A stretch of DNA of 64,000 nucleotides, taken from contig NZ_JAELVS010000003.1 of the NCBI RefSeq assembly GCF_016427555.1, positions 88,550 through 152,549 of the forward strand. Reading direction: 5' to 3'. This document shows, in pieces, positions 9,672 to 19,394 of this stretch. The notes below the pieces were generated by a model. The model was not told the origin of the DNA, ran no database searches, and was given only the letters and a program-made list of their open reading frames with translations. Position numbers and translations under genes: made by a program. Numbering within the stretch: position 1 is the first letter of the stretch; every line of letters begins with the position of its first letter. The stretch comes from Marinobacter litoralis. Its GTDB lineage: Bacteria; Pseudomonadota; Gammaproteobacteria; Pseudomonadales; Oleiphilaceae.

Positions 9672-10841
9672 TTAGAGCTTTCCTTGAAACGCTTTTTGGC
9701 TAAGCGATTCAAATGCTTCACTTACCATATTCTCCGATGTAGATATCTTCCTCTCAGTCGCAAGTATGCAGGAAACTATTTCGCTAAATTTTTCCTGCTT
9801 AGACTTAGGAGGAACTGGAATCGAGAGGCCTCTTAGAATTTCAAGATTGATATTTTTCTGAGCCGCCTGAGGTGCGTTTGCCTCCAGATTCTTCTGCAAG
9901 AATCCGAGCCAATGCTGCACAAACTCAACGGTTACTTTGTTATTTGGTTTAAAGCCAACAACGCTATCGGGAAAGCAGGCGGGGAACGTCAAAATGCCAG
10001 TTTTCGCAATATTAGCAGCAATAGTGATACACAGGGTTCCGGCATCCCATTTTTTACTCTGAGCCAATCCAAGGTCAGAGTATGTAGCAGAGTAATCCGT
10101 TATGTAACCTTTCGAATTCGCTACTTCCCCTGTCTGGATAAGCGGATGAGCACCTCCCAAAAGTGAAGGGTCATTTCTCGGTCTGTGCTTTGATTTACCT
10201 CTATCCAAAGTCCCAACCGTGGAGAACGGTAACAGCTCCCACCCTTTCGGATTAGTCACCGGATCACCAAACATATCCAGAAACACCGCCCGGAGGAATT
10301 CATCGGCAAGCTGGATGGCTTGCTGGCGTTTTCGGCGGATGTCGTCGGCTTTGTCGAGGATGGAGACGATGCGTTTCTGTTCTACCAATGGTGGGAGCGG
10401 AACCTCAAACCCCTTCAGAAAATCGGTACTGACCCGCTTTTGACCTGCAGCACCAGACATTGATGGCTCACCCAGGAACCTGAACTGCTTGCTCCAAATC
10501 ATATAGAAAAGGTAGCTGGGATCTAACAACTTCTCATCAGCTCTCAGAACATGAAACTCCGTGGAGCCAAACCCGACTTGATTGCTTATCTGTCCTGGTC
10601 GCAAGCATTTTCCATTTTCAAAGCAAGGGGTTATCTTTGCCAAAAGAACATCCCTATTCTCGAAATAGGTAAATCCTTTTTTGGTTTCAGCCAAAATCCG
10701 CGGCTCTTCATTCAGCAGCATCCCGTCCTCACCCGCGGATGCCATTGCTACAAATGACACTACCCGGGAGTCGTCTATATTTTTAGGAAGCCGTGGATTT
10801 ATCTGGGCCACATCGTCGAGTCGCACAACAGGCCAAGTCAC
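9672..10841 (-). CDS. hsdS: Type I restriction-modification specificity subunit HsdS
   Basis: 389 residues with the usual two target-recognition domains and two conserved helical spacers. The first TRD covers about 1-150, a conserved spacer (PLPPLVEQKRIV...) and long helix follow at about 150-195, the second TRD begins near 205 and the C-terminal spacer is at about 340-389. It selects the bipartite DNA target for the methylase and restriction complexes. It overlaps the hsdM stop by 4 bp. Recognition sequence cannot be predicted from this reading. Confidence 0.93.
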   Translation of the reverse strand: MTWPVVRLDDVAQINPRLPKNIDDSRVVSFVAMASAGEDGMLLNEEPRILAETKKGFTYFENRDVLLAKITPCFENGKCLRPGQISNQVGFGSTEFHVLRADEKLLDPSYLFYMIWSKQFRFLGEPSMSGAAGQKRVSTDFLKGFEVPLPPLVEQKRIVSILDKADDIRRKRQQAIQLADEFLRAVFLDMFGDPVTNPKGWELLPFSTVGTLDRGKSKHRPRNDPSLLGGAHPLIQTGEVANSKGYITDYSATYSDLGLAQSKKWDAGTLCITIAANIAKTGILTFPACFPDSVVGFKPNNKVTVEFVQHWLGFLQKNLEANAPQAAQKNINLEILRGLSIPVPPKSKQEKFSEIVSCILATERKISTSENMVSEAFESLSQKAFQGKL

Positions 10842-12439
10842 AACATCCCCTCCAATTCGTCCAGCTCAGCCAAGATTTCTTTCTCTAGCCCTCTAAGCCG
10901 CTGCAGAATCAACTTCGGATCTTCGTATTCCTCCTCCTCATAAACCACCTCCTTGTAGCGGTTAATAGAAAGATCATACTTGTTGCCCGCAATATCGGAG
11001 GCGTCTACCACAAACGCCTTTTGGGCCTTGTCGCCAAAGGCTTGTTCAATCTCTTCTGCATCGGCGTTGGCTTCCACCAGCTGACGGTATTGCTTCCATT
11101 TGGCGATAGCATCCGGTAGGTCATTGCTACCCTCGCCTTTCAGCTCGGTTCGCTTGTCATCAAGGCTAAAACCGTCGGCTTGCAGATCGTAGAACCAGAC
11201 TCGATCTGTCGTGCCGCCTTTGGTGAACATCAGAATCGCCGTGCTCACACCTGCATAGGGTTTGAAAACACCACTGGGCAGGCTGACGATGCCTTCCAGC
11301 TGGTTGTTCTCGATCAGCTCCTTGCGCAGTTGCTGATGAGCCTTGGAGGAACCAAACAGAACGCCATCCGGCACAATCACTGCAGCCCGGCCGCCCAGCT
11401 TCAAGCCTCGGAGTATGTGCGCCACGAACAGCAGTTCTGTTTTCTTGGTTTTGACCAGACCCAGCACATCCGGGTTGGTGTTGGTTTCATCCAGGCTGCC
11501 CTTGAACGGCGGGTTTGCGAGGATGGCATCGAAGAAGTCTTCTTCCTGCTCCGGGTAATGCTCTTTGATGGATTTGTTGAGGCTGTCCTGATAGTGAATG
11601 TTTGCGCCGTTTACCCCGTGCAGCATCATGTTCATGCTGCTCACGCGGAGCATGGTGGTGTCGAAGTCAAAGCCCCAGAACATCTGTTTGGTGATGTGGT
11701 CCCGGTAGGGTTCGAGCATGTCTCCGGTGTAGTGCAGGTTGCCGTCTTCGTCGGTAAAGGTGCCGGCTTCACTGGAATACTTTTTGTTCAGGTACTCCAT
11801 GGTTCGAGCCAAGAATCCTGCCGTTCCGCAAGAAGGGTCGCAGATAACATCGGTGGGCTGCGGGTCGATCAGTTCGATCATCGCATCGATAATATGGCGC
11901 GGTGTACGGAACTGGCCGTTAATACCTGCCGTGGTCAGTTTGCTCAGCAGGTATTCGTAGATATCCCCTTTTATGTCACTCTGGGTGAGCGGCAGGTTGT
12001 TAACCATTTCCACTGCCGAGACAAGCACAGATTCGTTCTTGATCTCCAGATCCGCATCCTGCATGTATTCGCCGATGTGGCCCAGTGCCTGGGCTTCGCT
12101 GCCTTCCGTTCCGAGCCCTTCTTCCTCTGAGTGCTGGCCGAGGCTGGCGAAATACGGGTACACATGAAGCTTGAGATGCCTGTGCAGCTCCTTACCGCTC
12201 ATATGGTGAAAATTCTTCCAGCGCAGAAGCTGGCCTTCCGGCGTATCCGGAAACAACCGGTCGAAGGATTTGCCAGTTCGCGCGGCCTTACGCTCGGCCA
12301 CCTCTTCCTGCATGTCGAGCATGCGAGCGAACATCAGATAGCTAATTTGCTCGATCACAGTCAGCGGGTTGGCAATGCCCCCGGTCCAGAATTTTTCCCA
12401 GAGCTTGTCGATGTCGTTACGTAATTGACCTGTGAGCAT
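10838..12439 (-). CDS. hsdM: Type I restriction-modification N6-adenine methyltransferase HsdM
   Basis: 533 residues. The N-terminal HsdM helical domain (about 1-140) precedes the Rossmann methylase core with AdoMet motif DPSCGTAGF at 201-209 and catalytic motif NPPF at 309-312, diagnostic of gamma-class N6-adenine methylases. The C-terminal tail (EEEEYEDPKLILQ) is the typical acidic HsdM end. It methylates host targets together with HsdS. It is adjacent to rmuC upstream (start 12439, rmuC ends 12440) and overlaps hsdS downstream. Confidence 0.95.
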   Translation of the reverse strand: MLTGQLRNDIDKLWEKFWTGGIANPLTVIEQISYLMFARMLDMQEEVAERKAARTGKSFDRLFPDTPEGQLLRWKNFHHMSGKELHRHLKLHVYPYFASLGQHSEEEGLGTEGSEAQALGHIGEYMQDADLEIKNESVLVSAVEMVNNLPLTQSDIKGDIYEYLLSKLTTAGINGQFRTPRHIIDAMIELIDPQPTDVICDPSCGTAGFLARTMEYLNKKYSSEAGTFTDEDGNLHYTGDMLEPYRDHITKQMFWGFDFDTTMLRVSSMNMMLHGVNGANIHYQDSLNKSIKEHYPEQEEDFFDAILANPPFKGSLDETNTNPDVLGLVKTKKTELLFVAHILRGLKLGGRAAVIVPDGVLFGSSKAHQQLRKELIENNQLEGIVSLPSGVFKPYAGVSTAILMFTKGGTTDRVWFYDLQADGFSLDDKRTELKGEGSNDLPDAIAKWKQYRQLVEANADAEEIEQAFGDKAQKAFVVDASDIAGNKYDLSINRYKEVVYEEEEYEDPKLILQRLRGLEKEILAELDELEGML

Positions 12440-14353
12440 TTAATGGATCTCTTCATTCGATGTTGCATCTGAGGCTTCCTGTTCCGGTTCCTCAGACGGA
12501 GTATCAGTTTGATTGGTTAGTTGCTGATCAGAGCCGAGCTCTTCCAGCATTTCTTGCTCCTGTTTTTCCGGCTCATCGAGCGGTTCAACAATCAGGGCAA
12601 GGCGCTCAGACTCGAAGTCTGTATGGGCAGGCTCGATCTGTGGCAAGGATTTGCTGACTTTGGTTGAGAGCTGGCTAAAACGATCCACCTTGCCGTATAG
12701 ACCCTGCTGGCCTGCCAGAGCCGTAACGGTGTTGTTGTAATGGTTGCTTACAGTCTTCAGTGTGCCGCCCAGCTTATTCAGCCGGTCAGCAACCACACAG
12801 ACCTGATTGAAAATTTCCCCGGCCTTTTCGGAGATTTCCCGGGCCTCGGCGTTGCTTCGTTCAATCATCCACAGATTGGACACCGTGCGGAGAATGGGTA
12901 TCAGGGTGGTGTGAGAGACCAGCACGATATTCTGTTTGTAACCGTATTCAAAGAGTCCTTTGTCGTACTTCAGAGCCTCGATGTAGGCCGGCTCGATGGG
13001 CATGAACATCAGCACAAAGCTGGGGCTCCGCATGCCGATGAGACTGGTGTAATCCTTGCTGCTCAAATCGTCGATATGGCGCTTCACCGCTTTAACGTGC
13101 TCATCCATCGCCAGGCGTGACTCCTCAGGCGTTTCCGCGCCCACCGCTTTATCGTAAGCAACCAGGGAGACCTTGCTGTCGATGATAATTTGCTTGTTGT
13201 CGGGCAAACGGATCAGGTAGTCGGGGCGTTTCTTTTTGCCTTCCGCATCTTTGAATTCGCCCTGGGCGTCGTAGTGCTCGCCTTCGATCAGACCGCTCAT
13301 TTCCAGAGTCCGGCGCAACTGAACCTCACCCCATGCACCTCGCTGCTGAGAGTCGCCCTTCAGCGCGGAGGTCAGGTTGTTGGCTTCTGCACTCATCTTC
13401 ATGCCGATTTCCAGAACGTCACGAATCTTTGCGTTCATCTCCGTCTGGCCGCGCACGGAAGATTCATGGACGTCATTCACCCGCTTCTGGAACCCTTCAA
13501 TTTGTTCCCGGAAGGGCTTAAGCATGCTGTCTATACTGCTCTGGCTGGTTTGGGTGAAGGTCTTGCCTTTCTCCTCGAAGATCTTGTTGGCAACATTCTC
13601 GAACTCTCTGGTGAGGGATTGCTTGGCCTCACCCAGTTGCTGCATCTGTTCTTTGAAGTGCTCTTCTTTGCGCTCCAGTGTGGTTTTCAGTTCGGTGTGC
13701 TCGTTGCTCAGGGTCTGGTATCGCTCCTGTAGCTGGGCGTAGTTATCCTGTTGCGCCAGCAGGGTCGCCTTGATTTCCTTCAGTTGCTCTTTGGCATCCA
13801 AGCTTGAAGACTCGAAGGCTTGCGACCTTTTCCCTTCTTCTGCGAGGCTCCCCTTCAGCTGATTGACCTGCTCCCGTTCTGCCTGAAGATCCTGCTCTGA
13901 GCGTGAGAGTCGCTGACGAAGTTCTTCTACTCGGTCCTGATGGGCACGGTTATCTGCCTGTACGTTTTCCAGCTGTTTCTCTGTCTCATGGAGACGGTGG
14001 CGCGATTCTTCCAACTTCGCATTCGCAGCCGAAAGCTCATCTTTTTGGCTCTGGAGCTCACCGATAAGCCGTTGCTCGTTGGATTGAGCACCGGCTAGCT
14101 TCGCTTGCAAGCGGCTTTCTGCCAGATCCTTTTCATGCACAGAGGCTTCGAGCTCTTTGATGGCTGTCTGGGCAGCCTCGTCACGCGCGTTCGCTTGCTC
14201 CAGGTCTTCCTGAAGTTGCTCCAGTTGCGTAGCAAGCCGGGTGGACTTGCGTCCTTGCAGGACGGAGGCCAGCAAAAAGCCCAATCCCGCCAACGCCGCG
14301 CCAATCAGGCTTGCCATCACGATCAGTTCGGTAGTCCATTGAATATTCTGCAT
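12440..14353 (-). CDS. rmuC: RmuC-family protein embedded in the type I operon
   Basis: 637 residues. An N-terminal membrane segment (about 10-30, MASLIGAALAGLGFLLASVL) is followed by some 230 residues of Gln/Glu-rich coiled coil and then the RmuC domain (about 260-550), with the PD-(D/E)XK-like stretch RPDYLIRLPD...IIIDSKVSL. The C-terminus is acidic and low complexity. RmuC limits recombination at inverted repeats and has been linked to defence. Finding it between hsdR and hsdM with 2 bp and 0 bp spacing says it is part of this system rather than the housekeeping copy. Function inside the operon is inference. Confidence 0.88.
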   Translation of the reverse strand: MQNIQWTTELIVMASLIGAALAGLGFLLASVLQGRKSTRLATQLEQLQEDLEQANARDEAAQTAIKELEASVHEKDLAESRLQAKLAGAQSNEQRLIGELQSQKDELSAANAKLEESRHRLHETEKQLENVQADNRAHQDRVEELRQRLSRSEQDLQAEREQVNQLKGSLAEEGKRSQAFESSSLDAKEQLKEIKATLLAQQDNYAQLQERYQTLSNEHTELKTTLERKEEHFKEQMQQLGEAKQSLTREFENVANKIFEEKGKTFTQTSQSSIDSMLKPFREQIEGFQKRVNDVHESSVRGQTEMNAKIRDVLEIGMKMSAEANNLTSALKGDSQQRGAWGEVQLRRTLEMSGLIEGEHYDAQGEFKDAEGKKKRPDYLIRLPDNKQIIIDSKVSLVAYDKAVGAETPEESRLAMDEHVKAVKRHIDDLSSKDYTSLIGMRSPSFVLMFMPIEPAYIEALKYDKGLFEYGYKQNIVLVSHTTLIPILRTVSNLWMIERSNAEAREISEKAGEIFNQVCVVADRLNKLGGTLKTVSNHYNNTVTALAGQQGLYGKVDRFSQLSTKVSKSLPQIEPAHTDFESERLALIVEPLDEPEKQEQEMLEELGSDQQLTNQTDTPSEEPEQEASDATSNEEIH

Positions 14354-14355
14354 CG

Positions 14356-17300
14356 TTATCCCTGTAGCTCTGCGGTTGGAGTATCTGGTTTCAGGAAAGG
14401 TTTCAGTACGGTGATCAACTCGCCCACATCATCCGGTTTGAAAACACCGTCAATTCCTTCGTGGGAGACTGAGGTAAACGGCGCATCGTAAAGGGTTTCC
14501 ACTACGATGGAGCCATGTTGGGCGATGTAGTTTTTCAGCAGGTTCATGAACCTTACCTGTTGAGCTGTCAGCGTCGGGTGCGCATGAAGGAACTGTTTGA
14601 AGTGTTCCTCTACTGCCTGGGGATCGAGGCCAATTATCTCTCTGACCGTGACATCCAGCTGATCAGCCGTTCGGCCATAAAACTCGTTCAGCACATCCAG
14701 GCTGACCCCAGGGTTCGTGGTGAGAATTGTCGATGTCAGGGTTTTCAGGTCTGACTCACCGATAGTCTCTCCGTTGTGGATTTTCTGGAGAATCGGATTT
14801 TCCGATAGCATTTTGTCCAGAATGCCCTTCAGGCGCCGGCGGTAGATCATGGCTTCGTTTGCGCCGGTGATGTATACCTCGCGCTCTTCCCCTTGAACCT
14901 TGCCGTCTGGAGTAGTGGTCGTTTGCGTACCTGAGCCAGGATAAACGTTAGACTTCCGATACTTCATGATGCCACGCAACTCCAGGCGGGCATTTTCCAG
15001 CTTTTCGATGCTGGGATCAGACCAGAAAGAGGCGCTCTTCACTGCTTCGATCACTTTGTCTTTCTGGCGAACCGCCTGGATATTGACTGCTAGCCTCTCG
15101 ACTTCGGCTATGAGCGCCGTTTTGCCATCTTCGAAGCAGCTCGCTTTCTCCACCAGGCAGCGCTCAATCTCTGCCATAAGTTTATCGAGCGCTGTGGCGT
15201 GTTTATCCCGGAGCACCCGGCTGGACATAAGAGGCGCTATGGTTTCTGCCAGGAGGTGCTGCGTTCTGGCATCCAGCTTGTCCAACAGATCCGTCTGTTG
15301 GAGCTGATGAACCACTCGCAGGTTACGGCGAACGGCAATACTTTCATCCGGCAGGTCATTGATGTCTTCCTTGAGCAGGCGCACGCCAACGTCGTAACCG
15401 GCGGCATGATTCTGCTTCAGCGCCGCTTGTGCGAGGGCCAGTCGTTCCTCAAAGGTCGCTTGGAGGAGTGACTTGCCGCCGGTGTCCTCCGGCTCTTTGT
15501 ATTCCTCTTCAAAGAAATCGAAGTTGCCGTAGTGGTCGAAGATCAGGAATTCAGTTTTGTCCTGTCCGGGGCCAAACAGGTTTGGACGCAAGCGCGTGCC
15601 TCGGCCGATCATCTGCCAGAATTTCACCCAGGATTTGACTGGCTTGGCAAAGACGAGGTTAACGATTTCCGGCACATCAATGCCGGTATCGAGCATGTCT
15701 ACCGAGATGGCAATCCGGAAATCGTTGTCCGGTTTTTTGAATTCTTTGATCAGGCTATCGACATGGGGAATGTCGTTATGGATGACCTTGCAAACCTTGG
15801 TACCGTACTGGGGGTACATCTTGCAGAACAGTTTTTCGAGATGTTCTGCGTGATCCTGCCGCTGGGCGAAGATGATCGTTTTCCCGACCAGTGAACCGGT
15901 TTCATCTTTGATGCCGTTGTCGATCAGGTTTTCCAGAATGACCCGGTCGGTCTCCTCACTGAAGATTTTTCGACCGATGTCTTTTCCGGCAATCCGAGTA
16001 TTGCGGGCCTCTTCTTCGCCCAGATCCTCTTCCAGCTGTTGCTGTTGCTCGGGCGTCAGATCGGTGTAATGAATACCGTCGCGAAGGAATTCGGTGGTCA
16101 GGTCCTTTACCCGGAACGGCACCAGATAGGGTGGCTCGTTATTGATCGCCGCATCCAGCCCAAACTCGAAGGTTGGGTCTGTGGTTTCACAATCAAAAAT
16201 GTCGAAGGTGTTACGGCTGATAAACTTGACCGGTGTCGCGGTAAGACCGACCTGCAAGGCATCGTAGTAATCGAACAGATCGCGATATTTGTTGTAGATA
16301 CTGCGGTGACTTTCATCGGCAATGATCAGGTCGAAGAAGCCCACATCCAGCTGAGCAAACCGGTTCATCATTCCAGGATAGGTGGCGATATAAATGCGTG
16401 CTGATTCGTCAATCTGCCGGGTTTCCCCAATGATGCAACGCGGTTCACTCGGCAGGTTTTGCTTGAACGCATCATCGGCCTGAACACGCAGCTCCTTTCG
16501 ATCACACAAGAACAGAACCCGTTTGGCCCAGCCGGTTCGCAACAGCAGCTCCGCGAGCGCAATGGCTACGCGGGTTTTGCCTGTACCGGTTGCCTGGATG
16601 ATCAGCGCCTTGCGACGTTGATTTTGGAAATGCGCCGCTACTGTTTTGATGGCCTCAATCTGGTAAGGGCGGTCTGCAATCTTGAGCTCCGGATTAAAAC
16701 GCTCCAATTCGGCAGCGCGATAATGGCGCTGGTAAATCAGGTATTCCAGGCTTTCCTTACTGTAGAACCCATAGACGGGGCGATAAGCATTGTATTGGTG
16801 GTCGTCCCAGATAAAGGTTTCATAGCCGTTGCTGTAGAAGATGACCGGGCGCTGGAACCCCATGTACTCGAAGGAGTTGGCGTACAGGCGAGCCTGCTCG
16901 CGGCCAGCCTGGAGGTTAACCGTCCCGGACTTCTTGGCCTCAACCAAAGCCAACGGCTGCCCATTTTCACCCCACAGAACGTAGTCAACATAACCCTTCC
17001 CTGATGGATTATCGGGGAAATTAACCTCTACTTCCTGGCCAACCTGGGCTGGATTGCCAACGTCCCAACCGGCTTTCACCAACATCGCATCGATCAGCTG
17101 AGCTCTAGTCTTGGCTTCGTTCCATTGGAGGGAGTCAGCGGCCTGCTGGCTTCGCTGTTTACGCGCTTTCTGCTCGGGTTCGGCCGGCTGCTTGAACATC
17201 TCTGCTTGCTTGGCGCGCTCGCGGTCCAGCTCGTCCATTACCCGCTCAAGCTCTTCCTGCTGCTTTTCGATATCTCTCTTGTAACTGGAAACCGACTTTT

Positions 17301-17742
17301 TGAGCTCAACAATGGTGTTGGTCGGATCTGGGATTTCTTTGAGAGATGGCAGATTCTCCTTTGGTTCCCCGCAATAGGTGAGCGCCATATAGCCCGCCAG
17401 CTGATGTGCGGTTGAGAGCGCCATCTTTGCGCTACGCAAATCCCCTTCCGCTCCGTGTGCAGAGTCATTGCCTTGGACACGGAGAAAGTTAATCTGATGA
17501 ATCAGTGACTTATCGACGCAACCCGCGAATACCGGATTTTTGACCAGCTCATAGAAGCTGGCCTGAGGCAATCTGGGCAGAGACTCTTCTTTGTAGATGG
17601 TCTTGGTCATCTCCTCGGCAAAGCTGCGCAGCCTCGTTAGTGCGCTACCGGGATCCACATGCAGTACGGCCTCTGCCAACCCACCGAGGTTTGCCAGCAA
17701 CTCGTACTTTGGCCGAAGAAACTCAAAATTCACCGATTTCAT
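14356..17742 (-). CDS. hsdR: Type I restriction endonuclease/translocase subunit HsdR
   Basis: About 1128 residues. An N-terminal DUF4145-like helical domain and a charged coiled coil (about 150-205) come first. A nuclease domain follows with Asp about 253 and Glu-Ala-Lys about 268-270 (VEAKKSG), then an SF2 motor with GTGKT near 386-390, an IADESH box and the QMIGRGTR motif. It cleaves unmethylated DNA after ATP-driven translocation. The longest in-frame start is 17760, but the sigma-54 promoter predicts transcription starting near 17761, which would leave that ATG leaderless. The next ATG at 17742 (MKSVNFEFL) fits the usual family start, so I prefer it. First gene of a six-gene operon. Confidence 0.93.
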   Translation of the reverse strand: MKSVNFEFLRPKYELLANLGGLAEAVLHVDPGSALTRLRSFAEEMTKTIYKEESLPRLPQASFYELVKNPVFAGCVDKSLIHQINFLRVQGNDSAHGAEGDLRSAKMALSTAHQLAGYMALTYCGEPKENLPSLKEIPDPTNTIVELKKSVSSYKRDIEKQQEELERVMDELDRERAKQAEMFKQPAEPEQKARKQRSQQAADSLQWNEAKTRAQLIDAMLVKAGWDVGNPAQVGQEVEVNFPDNPSGKGYVDYVLWGENGQPLALVEAKKSGTVNLQAGREQARLYANSFEYMGFQRPVIFYSNGYETFIWDDHQYNAYRPVYGFYSKESLEYLIYQRHYRAAELERFNPELKIADRPYQIEAIKTVAAHFQNQRRKALIIQATGTGKTRVAIALAELLLRTGWAKRVLFLCDRKELRVQADDAFKQNLPSEPRCIIGETRQIDESARIYIATYPGMMNRFAQLDVGFFDLIIADESHRSIYNKYRDLFDYYDALQVGLTATPVKFISRNTFDIFDCETTDPTFEFGLDAAINNEPPYLVPFRVKDLTTEFLRDGIHYTDLTPEQQQQLEEDLGEEEARNTRIAGKDIGRKIFSEETDRVILENLIDNGIKDETGSLVGKTIIFAQRQDHAEHLEKLFCKMYPQYGTKVCKVIHNDIPHVDSLIKEFKKPDNDFRIAISVDMLDTGIDVPEIVNLVFAKPVKSWVKFWQMIGRGTRLRPNLFGPGQDKTEFLIFDHYGNFDFFEEEYKEPEDTGGKSLLQATFEERLALAQAALKQNHAAGYDVGVRLLKEDINDLPDESIAVRRNLRVVHQLQQTDLLDKLDARTQHLLAETIAPLMSSRVLRDKHATALDKLMAEIERCLVEKASCFEDGKTALIAEVERLAVNIQAVRQKDKVIEAVKSASFWSDPSIEKLENARLELRGIMKYRKSNVYPGSGTQTTTTPDGKVQGEEREVYITGANEAMIYRRRLKGILDKMLSENPILQKIHNGETIGESDLKTLTSTILTTNPGVSLDVLNEFYGRTADQLDVTVREIIGLDPQAVEEHFKQFLHAHPTLTAQQVRFMNLLKNYIAQHGSIVVETLYDAPFTSVSHEGIDGVFKPDDVGELITVLKPFLKPDTPTAELQG

Positions 17743-17771
17743 AAAAGATACTCTGCTCATGCCTGTCCTAC

Positions 17772-17787
17772 TGCGAGGACCATGCCA
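17772..17787 (-). promoter_or_regulatory. Sigma-54 (-24/-12) promoter of the hsdR operon
   Basis: Minus-strand bases TGGCATGGTCCTCGCA keep GG and GC exactly 10 nt apart. They differ from the element in front of terY by a single base over 16 positions. The element lies in the 30-bp gap between the stop of the sigma-54 activator gene and hsdR, with predicted transcription start near 17761. A match this close in two separate operon heads is hard to explain by chance. Confidence 0.78.
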
Positions 17788-17790
17788 TTA

Positions 17791-19284
17791 TTATTCGATG
17801 CCGTACTTTTCGATCCAGTTGCTCAAGGTCTGCTGGCTTTTCAAGCCCAGAAGTTTTGCCGCCTTCGTTTTGTTCTTCCCGGTGTGAGCCATCGCATTCT
17901 GGATATAATGCGCCGCCAAATCTCCCATTAAATCATTGAGATCAATACCTTGTCTGACGTCACGATTGAGTAGATCCGTTTGACGCTCTGGCATTGTGAA
18001 CAATGCCTGCTGCAAGTCAGAACCGGTTATTTGCTCCGCAGGGCTCCAGAGCGCTGCTCTAATGAGCGTTGATTGGAGCTCTCGGACATTCCCGCGCCAG
18101 GGATGTTGAAGGATAATTTTTTTTGCATCGGCAGAAAGTTTCTTACCGGCGAAGACAGGGTCGTGCTCACCTTGAGCTTTGAGCACCATATCTGCAAGTA
18201 AAGACAGGTCACCTTCTCGTGCGCGAAGTGGAGGTAGGTGCAGAACACCGACAGCCACACGGTAGAATAAATCTTCCCGGAATAGGCCATCTGCGACAGC
18301 TTCCATGAGATTGCGGTGTGTGGCGGTGATAATGCGCACATCCACCGGCATTTCTTTATCACTGCCCACCGGGACCAATCGGCCCTCCTGCAGCACGCGA
18401 AGCAGCCGAACCTGAGACTGGTGAGACAGTTCGCCAAACTCATCTAGAAATAACGTGCCGCCATCCGCCTGCTGGAACACACCTGGGCGATCCGCAACTG
18501 CGCCGGTAAAGGCCCCCTTCTTATGGCCGAAGAGCGTTGAATCAATCAGGTCTTCCGGAATGGCCCCGCAGTTCAATGCAATGAAGGGCTTTTCACGACG
18601 CGGGCTGGCATTATGGATGGCCCGGGCAAACAACTCTTTTCCTGTACCTGTCTCACCATAGATCAGGACTGGCACGTTGCGTTCAGCGAGGACTTGCGCC
18701 TGCTGTTTTAACACGAGCATATCCGGGTTCTGGGTGACAATATTATCGAACGCGGCATTAATGGGAACCCGAGAGTCAGCCAGAGCCTGGAACTTGGCAT
18801 CTGATATTTCGGTAACTGTAGGAACAAACTCTGCAGCAAGCTCGAAGGGTATCTCTACCTGCTCTACCCCCCTCTCCAACGACGATTGGTAAAAAATAGC
18901 TGGGTATCTGGTTTTGCCGAGCAAAATCCACACTGCCTGCATTGCTGGGGTACCAGGACTCAGCAGAATCGACAGCTCTGTTTCGGTGGTCGATAACCTT
19001 CTCAGCTGCGGCTCGGCCGCCAGATAGATCTCACCAAAATTAACCGGGGAACTGAGTTTGGCCTCGGTGGCGTGGATGGGGATATCAACTTCGCTCTTCA
19101 GCCAAGAAAGATATGGCTCCACCTCTGAGCGAGGATAGGAAAAGAGCAATTGAACCGCGTCGACATCGATATTTTTAAGCGTCGAACGGATAGGCCCCAA
19201 TGGGACTTTTTGATCGGAAGACGCAGCCTTTAAGTCATTGCCTCCAATCCAGCTTATCAAGGTCTTATGCACGTGTTTCGCCAT
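17791..19284 (-). CDS. CARF-domain (RtcR-like) sigma-54-dependent transcriptional activator
   Basis: About 497 residues from the ATG at 19284; a TTG four codons upstream is possible. The N-terminal 150 residues resemble the RtcR/CARF sensor fold: strand TLISWIGG at the start and a ligand-loop-like [12 protein letters not shown] near 107. Numbering from the TTG, the AAA+ domain has Walker A GETGTGKE at 214-221, the sigma-54 contact loop GAFTGA at 261-266 and Walker [10 protein letters not shown] near 281-289. A Fis-type helix-turn-helix closes the protein ([11 protein letters not shown]). RtcR responds to RNA ends or tRNA fragments, and CARF domains generally bind nucleotide-type ligands. The ligand here is unknown. 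Two matching sigma-54 promoters nearby make it their likely activator. Confidence 0.87.
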   Translation of the reverse strand: MAKHVHKTLISWIGGNDLKAASSDQKVPLGPIRSTLKNIDVDAVQLLFSYPRSEVEPYLSWLKSEVDIPIHATEAKLSSPVNFGEIYLAAEPQLRRLSTTETELSILLSPGTPAMQAVWILLGKTRYPAIFYQSSLERGVEQVEIPFELAAEFVPTVTEISDAKFQALADSRVPINAAFDNIVTQNPDMLVLKQQAQVLAERNVPVLIYGETGTGKELFARAIHNASPRREKPFIALNCGAIPEDLIDSTLFGHKKGAFTGAVADRPGVFQQADGGTLFLDEFGELSHQSQVRLLRVLQEGRLVPVGSDKEMPVDVRIITATHRNLMEAVADGLFREDLFYRVAVGVLHLPPLRAREGDLSLLADMVLKAQGEHDPVFAGKKLSADAKKIILQHPWRGNVRELQSTLIRAALWSPAEQITGSDLQQALFTMPERQTDLLNRDVRQGIDLNDLMGDLAAHYIQNAMAHTGKNKTKAAKLLGLKSQQTLSNWIEKYGIE

Positions 19285-19394
19285 CCATGAACTCAACAGT
19301 CAATTACGAGTTAGTCATCTTAGCGCCCTGCAGAATTGATGTCTGTTGCAAACACTAACATTTGTTTTTATTAATATTTTTAATTGTGGGAAGC

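Noticed and set aside
11180..12130. 316-codon plus-strand frame
   Set aside because: Antisense to hsdM, whose catalytic motifs are intact; length comes from codon bias on the other strand.
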